From contig NZ_JAFNPF010000001.1 in NCBI RefSeq assembly GCF_026535915.1, positions 1,488,001-1,552,000 of the forward strand: DNA of 64,000 bases, in the 5' to 3' direction. The stretch comes from Snodgrassella sp945267035. Lineage in GTDB: Bacteria > Pseudomonadota > Gammaproteobacteria > Burkholderiales > Neisseriaceae. A program made the position numbers and the translations under genes. Positions 62,083-64,000 of the stretch are shown here, in pieces. Below the pieces are notes generated by a model. The model did not search any database. It was not told where the DNA came from and saw only the letters and a program-made list of their open reading frames with translations. How positions within the stretch are numbered: the stretch's first letter is position 1; each line of letters begins with the position of its first letter.

Positions 62083-63246
62083 ATGCGTATTGAAAAAGAA
62101 AAACCAGATAGATATGCAATAAATAGTGTAGGTATCGTCACTCCGCAAAAATACACTTTTGATACCCCGTTAAAGCTTCAGAATGGTCAAACTTTACCTC
62201 AATTCGAATTGATGGTGGAAACCTATGGCACGCTTAACGCCAAAAAAAATAATGCGCTGTTGATCTGCCACGCCCTTTCCGGCAATCATCACGTAGCCGG
62301 TTATCACAGCCATACCGATAAGTACCCTGGCTGGTGGGATAATATGGTAGGACCTGGTAAACCTGTGGACACCGATCAGTTTTTTGTGGTTGGCTTAAAT
62401 AACTTGGGTGGCTGCCATGGCAGCAGTGGACCATTAAGCATCGATCCGCAAACTAAGCAACCGTATGGAGCCAACTTTCCCTTAGTAACGGTTAAAGACT
62501 GGGTTAATAGTCAGCTTATGTTGGCTGACCGATTAGGGATTAAACAATGGGCGGCAGTAATGGGCGGTAGCTTAGGTGGCATGCAGGCTTTGCAATGGGC
62601 AATCGATCAGCCAGAAAAGTTACGACATGCCTTAATTATTGCCTCTGCGCCTAAATTATCTACTCAGAATATAGCCTTCAATGATGTAGCTCGTCAGGCT
62701 ATTTTAACTGATCCTGATTTTTGTCAGGGACATTATCAGCGGCAAAATCTTCTGCCTCGACGTGGTTTAAGAATAGCCCGAATGATGGGGCACATCACGT
62801 ATTTGGCTGAAGATGGTTTAGGAAAAAAATTTGGTCGTCAGATGCAGCAGGATCAATACCAATATGATTACAATAGCGAGTTTGCCGTTGAATCTTATTT
62901 ACGCTATCAAGGTGAGAAATTTGCCGATGCTTTTGATGCCAACAGTTACTTACTAATGACGAAGGCTTTGGACTACTTCGATCCTGCGCGTGATTATGAT
63001 GGCGATTTAGTTAAAGCCGTTGAGCAGATTCAAGCTAAAACTTTTATTGCCAGTTTTAGCAGTGACTGGCGTTTTTCTCCTCAAAGATCTCGTGAACTTC
63101 TTGATGCCTTGGTGGCAGCCAACAAGCCAGTGCAGTATATTGCTTTGGAATCGGCCAATGGTCATGATGCTTTTTTAATGGACGATCCACATTATCAAAG
63201 CGCCATTCGCATTTATTTTAATCGTATAGCACAGGAGCTGGTATGA
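62083..63246 (+). CDS. metX: homoserine O-acyltransferase MetX
   Basis: This enzyme activates homoserine for methionine synthesis by acetylation or succinylation. The 387-residue alpha/beta hydrolase shows ALSGNHHVAGYH, the nucleophile elbow AAVMGGSLGGMQALQW (Ser163) and the Asp/His pair in ASFSSDWRFSP and ESANGHDAFLMD. Acyl-donor choice (acetyl-CoA or succinyl-CoA) varies in proteobacterial MetX and cannot be settled by eye. ATG 62083 matches family starts. The frame is open to 62032. It overlaps metW by four bases. Confidence 0.95.
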   Translation: MRIEKEKPDRYAINSVGIVTPQKYTFDTPLKLQNGQTLPQFELMVETYGTLNAKKNNALLICHALSGNHHVAGYHSHTDKYPGWWDNMVGPGKPVDTDQFFVVGLNNLGGCHGSSGPLSIDPQTKQPYGANFPLVTVKDWVNSQLMLADRLGIKQWAAVMGGSLGGMQALQWAIDQPEKLRHALIIASAPKLSTQNIAFNDVARQAILTDPDFCQGHYQRQNLLPRRGLRIARMMGHITYLAEDGLGKKFGRQMQQDQYQYDYNSEFAVESYLRYQGEKFADAFDANSYLLMTKALDYFDPARDYDGDLVKAVEQIQAKTFIASFSSDWRFSPQRSRELLDALVAANKPVQYIALESANGHDAFLMDDPHYQSAIRIYFNRIAQELV

Positions 63247-63845
63247 ACACCATTTCAGCACTACCATCGTTACGCAGTGATCTGCAGCTTATCTTTGACT
63301 GGATACAGCCTGAAAGCAGTGTGCTTGATTTGGGCTGTGCCGATGGCTCATTGTTAGCCGCATTGATGAAATATAAAAACTGCCAAGGCTATGGACTGGA
63401 AATTGATACCGAATACGTTCTGGCTGCCATGCAGCGAGGAATAAATGTTATTCAAGCTGATCTAGAGGCCGGTTTGCTCCATTTTAATGATCACAGTTTT
63501 GATGTCATTGTTTTGAGCCAAACGATTCAATCGATGCAAAATACTGAACAGATATTGTGTGAAATGAAGCGTGTGGCCAAAGAGGCCATTGTCACCTTTC
63601 CTAATTTTGGCTATTGGCGCAACCGTTTACAGATCTGCTTTGGTGGACATATGCCGGTTTCTGAACGTATGCCTTATCAATGGTATAACACTCCTAATAT
63701 TCATTGGTGCACATTACAGGATTTTGAACAATTATGTGCTGATAATCATCTCGTCATCAATGAACGCGCGGTCATGAGCGGCAATCGCCGCATTGGTTTG
63801 TGGCCAAATTTGCTCGGTAGTCTGGCTTTTTATCGGATTGGTTGA
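63243..63845 (+). CDS. metW: methionine biosynthesis protein MetW
   Basis: This 200-residue protein has a methyltransferase-type Rossmann fold: SSVLDLGCADGSLLAALM (about 25-42), motif post-I GYGLEIDTEYVLAAMQRG, and SFDVIVLSQTIQSM. VTFPNFGYWRNRLQICFGGHMPVSE, in parts, is the MetW signature. MetW partners MetX in many proteobacteria, supporting its acyltransferase activity. Its ATG overlaps the metX stop (ATGA), so the two are translated together. Confidence 0.95.
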   Translation: MNTISALPSLRSDLQLIFDWIQPESSVLDLGCADGSLLAALMKYKNCQGYGLEIDTEYVLAAMQRGINVIQADLEAGLLHFNDHSFDVIVLSQTIQSMQNTEQILCEMKRVAKEAIVTFPNFGYWRNRLQICFGGHMPVSERMPYQWYNTPNIHWCTLQDFEQLCADNHLVINERAVMSGNRRIGLWPNLLGSLAFYRIG

Positions 63846-64000
63846 GTAAAGTTGCGACTCTGCTATGTTAAAGTATTTATTGCCAAATCCGTAGTAATCC
63901 AATTCATGTCATGCATTAATTTTCAATCGTCGCTTTCCTTAATGCCATAACCTGAATTTCATGGATTCAGCTTTGTGAAATTGAGGAAAAACTTAACAAA
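63846..64000. other. window end, no gene seen
   Basis: The last 155 bases after metW show no coding frame or terminator that I can support. Confidence 0.5.

Overview
The window looks like an AT-rich (roughly 40% GC by eye) betaproteobacterial chromosome, most likely Neisseriaceae and possibly a host-restricted gut lineage such as Snodgrassella. The family-level call rests on a UbiM-type ubiquinone hydroxylase, the lapA-lapB-pyrF neighbourhood, a metX-metW overlap, and a zinc-finger gene next to ilvE. The genus is inference. I saw no rRNA, tRNA, CRISPR array, IS element or intact prophage.

Layout. 0.4-16 kb is housekeeping: clpB behind a heat-shock-type promoter, a CYTH protein, prmB, a putative metallopeptidase, an Smr protein, ubiM, convergent pyrF-lapB-lapA, ilvE, a zinc-finger protein, trxB, fabI, mscL with a zinc-ribbon tail, a dihydroorotate dehydrogenase-like flavoenzyme and a glutathione transferase. 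17.2-20.6 kb is a decayed, very AT-rich accessory patch: a vanW-family pseudogene broken by several frameshifts, a small acidic immunity-like ORF, unassigned fragments, and a lipoprotein pair whose second member appears frameshifted. 20.7-41.8 kb returns to core genes: rlmJ, fbp, ppiB, a lipoprotein, cysK, acnB, an M48 lipoprotein peptidase, trkA-trkH-slt, an isochorismatase-like hydrolase, uspA, tcdA-scpA, two overlapping thioesterases, pncB and hslR.

42.4-50.5 kb is a citrate-fermentation module: citG, a 2-hydroxycarboxylate transporter, a fumarylacetoacetase-fold protein, then citC-citD-citE-citF-citX. It carries everything needed to import citrate, build and charge citrate lyase and cleave citrate to acetate and oxaloacetate. 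No oadGAB, malic-enzyme-type decarboxylase or citAB sensor pair is present. The fumarylacetoacetase-fold gene sits where an oxaloacetate-consuming enzyme would be expected and is the most interesting candidate function here.

51.5-57.2 kb is the 2-oxoglutarate dehydrogenase operon sucA-sucB-lpd (minus strand). No sucCD follows. 57.2-64 kb is sparse: an orphan small gene, long stretches without genes that include a probable gene remnant, mdh, a 55-residue membrane protein, then metX-metW. With acnB, sucAB-lpd, mdh and the citrate-lyase cluster, the window holds much of the organism's carboxylate metabolism.

Two patterns recur. Many gene ends carry near-perfect 13-17 bp hairpins without a U-tract, including inside the cit and suc operons. 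Gene-free stretches of 0.5-1.5 kb are common, which fits ongoing gene loss.
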